Made by a program: the position numbers and the translations under genes
Notes under the pieces: generated by a model
What the model was told of the DNA's origin: nothing
The model's input: only the letters and a program-made list of their open reading frames with translations
Databases searched by the model: none
Assembly (NCBI GenBank): GCA_003505715.1
Contig: DNXU01000499.1
Coordinates: 348 to 10,774, forward strand
Source: Cyanobacteria bacterium UBA8803
Lineage (GTDB): Bacteria > Cyanobacteriota > Cyanobacteriia > Cyanobacteriales > Coleofasciculaceae
Length of the DNA: 10,427 bases
Direction: 5' to 3'
Part shown: piece by piece, positions 8,674 through 10,427 of the stretch
Layout of the letters: each line of letters opens with the position of its first letter
How positions within the stretch are numbered: position 1 is the first letter of the stretch

Positions 8674-10401
8674 ATGACAATTCTACTTGCTAATATCGGC
8701 ACGTCTGACTTAGCCATAGAAATTAACGGCTACTATTTTCCTGTAGGGTTTGACCGTGAAGAACGCAATATTTCACAACCTGTAACAGATTCAGTCGAAG
8801 AATTAGCATGGCAGCTACGCTTGGATGAGATTAAAAAAATGGCACAGCAGGAATTAGGGATGGTTTTAGGCGAGAGAGAAAATCCCTCTTTCCGAGAGTT
8901 GACTCATCGCCTGCTACTTGCTTACCAACAGGAACCGGAAAAATGGCATTCTCGCCTGCGCCCAAACCGCATTTTTGGCGTCATTCAAACCGCAATTAAT
9001 ACCCCATTTAAGGTGAAAGATGCTTATATATTTGTAACTGACCAGCCAGAAAAAGAAGCAGATGGTACTCCTAACCGAGGCTACCCATCGGATACGATTT
9101 TTTTATTTGAGATTCTCGCTAAGTGGCTTGAGCGAGAAATCCCTCAATTGAGGTTAAATAAATGGGTGATCCCACCAGAAATTTCAGCTATTAACCAGGA
9201 TGGATTGCTCCAGTATTACTATCATTTTTTTCAGAATGCAGTTCCCAAAAATGAATTTTATTTAATTAGCATCAAAGGGGGAACGCCTCAGATGCAAACA
9301 GCCTTAAAATTTCAGGCGATTGCCTCTGCCAATCCCCAGCAATTATTTATTGATCCGATTCTGTCTGTTCATAATGTCTTAGCCGGAAAAATTTCAGATT
9401 GCCAGTTAACCTCTTACTGGCAGTATTTTAGAACTCAAAAGTATCAGACAGTTCAACTACTTTTGCAGCAACGGTGGGATTTTGATGGAGCGATCCACAT
9501 TTTGGAGGATTGGAAAAATATTCTCAAGTTTTTGAGGAAGTATATTGTTGATGAACAGTTAGCCTGGAATGATGACTTGATGGCTAGGGTCAGACAAAGC
9601 CTAAAACTCTGCATTCATTGTTTCAATTTAGATATTAAAACCGCTCAAGAGCTTGTACAACATAGTTCTAATTTACAGCTATCGCCCCAATTAGTTAGCC
9701 AAATTAGTAATTATAATCGCCTCTTAAACCTTTATACCCAATGCCGTATCTATAGTGAATTAGACCAAGTAGCTAATTTCTTAGCTCGGATGACTTCATT
9801 TTATGAAGAAACTCTCTTCCAAGTCAATCAACGACTGGAGGGCAACAAGTATTTTGAGGGAAACATAGAAAAATGGGATTTGAACACTAAAGTACTACGT
9901 CAGGAGATGGGGGAGGATTTATGGCAAGAGTTTAAGCAGCTAGAGGGAGGATATAACGCTAAACTCTACCCACCTAATTTAAAGCAAAACCCAGTTGTCC
10001 AGTTGATGAATCGTTATATCAAGCGCAGCTTTATTGAGGTTTTGGTTAGGTTCCGCAAGAGTCATCGAGAAGCTGTTCTCTGGCAGGAAATGCTAGGTTT
10101 ATTAAAGAGCTTAGATTATTGGGTAGTTCAGCGCAATAATTTGATCCACAGTATCGAAGGAGTCTCCAAGCAGCGAATGTGGGAGTTATGGCACTCTCGT
10201 AGCGAGAAAGATTGTCTAGCTTGTCCACCCAATAAAATTTTACAGGTGATGACACAAATCCTCAAAAGTGGTTTTGGAATTATTGAGGAAGATTACTGCA
10301 AAAACTTTGTTGGTGAGCAGGCTAAATACTATATCTATTCTGAGGTGAGAGATTGGGCGATCGCTCAGTTGGTAAATCATATCATGTCCGATAGCATCTG
10401 A
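8674..10401 (+). CDS. CARF-HEPN effector RNase, Csm6/Csx1-type
   Basis: This 575-aa protein is probably the accessory RNase switched on by the cyclic oligoadenylate that Cas10 makes. The N-terminal half looks like a CARF domain: a first strand and loop ILLANIGTSDLAI (3-15), a central strand YIFVTDQP, and the ligand-loop motif SIKGGTPQMQ (199-208) that matches the S-x-GGT-x-M pattern of CARF proteins. The C-terminal half is helical and contains RNNLIH, an R-x4-H HEPN catalytic motif with R487 and H492. The region between, about 250-470, is helical and does not resemble a known catalytic domain to me. There are no membrane segments or signal peptide. It is on the operon strand, but 699 nt after cmr6-cmr1, so it is likely transcribed separately. 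AGGA at 8664-8667 supports the ATG. I cannot assign a precise Csx/Csm6 subfamily, and a different CARF effector is possible. Confidence 0.82.
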   Translation: MTILLANIGTSDLAIEINGYYFPVGFDREERNISQPVTDSVEELAWQLRLDEIKKMAQQELGMVLGERENPSFRELTHRLLLAYQQEPEKWHSRLRPNRIFGVIQTAINTPFKVKDAYIFVTDQPEKEADGTPNRGYPSDTIFLFEILAKWLEREIPQLRLNKWVIPPEISAINQDGLLQYYYHFFQNAVPKNEFYLISIKGGTPQMQTALKFQAIASANPQQLFIDPILSVHNVLAGKISDCQLTSYWQYFRTQKYQTVQLLLQQRWDFDGAIHILEDWKNILKFLRKYIVDEQLAWNDDLMARVRQSLKLCIHCFNLDIKTAQELVQHSSNLQLSPQLVSQISNYNRLLNLYTQCRIYSELDQVANFLARMTSFYEETLFQVNQRLEGNKYFEGNIEKWDLNTKVLRQEMGEDLWQEFKQLEGGYNAKLYPPNLKQNPVVQLMNRYIKRSFIEVLVRFRKSHREAVLWQEMLGLLKSLDYWVVQRNNLIHSIEGVSKQRMWELWHSRSEKDCLACPPNKILQVMTQILKSGFGIIEEDYCKNFVGEQAKYYIYSEVRDWAIAQLVNHIMSDSI

Positions 10402-10427
10402 GATCTGTCTTGAAAGTCGGGAATGGG

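Noticed and set aside
10046..10255. 69-codon minus-strand frame near the end of the CARF-HEPN gene
   Set aside because: It is antisense to the HEPN-coding part, with no motif or ribosome site.

Overview
The window is a cyanobacterial type III-B (Cmr) CRISPR-Cas locus, with every gene on the + strand. A cyanobacterial host is inferred from at least eight copies of the HIP1 octamer GCGATCGC (for example at 1513, 1822, 3030, 3726, 4784, 6344, 7144 and 10357). The Cmr proteins also look like cyanobacterial family members, and short tandem repeats of a cyanobacterial kind occur between genes. The species cannot be named from the sequence.

Layout. Positions 1-183 are the end of a CRISPR array: three identical 35-nt repeats and two spacers of 41 and 37 nt, probably continuing off the left edge. 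Positions 184-498 carry no gene, but hold a strongly self-complementary 157-nt segment and a tandem 17-mer. Positions 499-7974 are the effector operon: cas10/cmr2, a 147-nt gap with an inverted repeat, then cmr3, cmr4, cmr5 and a fused cmr6-cmr1, the last four overlapping by 1-4 nt. Positions 7975-8673 carry no gene, but hold several hairpins, a MITE-like segment, an AT-rich stretch and one solitary CRISPR repeat with a single substitution. Positions 8674-10401 encode a 575-aa protein read as a CARF-HEPN effector (Csm6/Csx1-type cyclic-oligoadenylate-activated RNase). No cas1, cas2, cas6 or ring nuclease gene is present in the window.

How it may work. Cmr4 forms the backbone on the crRNA, Cmr5 packs against it, Cmr3 and Cas10 sit at the 5'-tag end, and the Cmr6-Cmr1 fusion caps the 3' end. 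Cas10 keeps the GGDD cyclase motif (827-830) but shows no HD nuclease motif in its N-terminal region. Cmr4 appears to lack the aspartate that cuts target RNA in studied homologues. If both absences are real, the complex would detect RNA and make cyclic oligoadenylate without cutting nucleic acid itself, leaving the CARF-HEPN RNase as the executor. That signal-only reading is the main hypothesis here. It is inference from sequence and needs alignments and biochemistry.

Other points of interest are the Cmr6-Cmr1 fusion, the solitary repeat after a leader-like AT-rich tract, the foldable element upstream of cas10, and an in-frame repeat-flanked insertion in Cas10.
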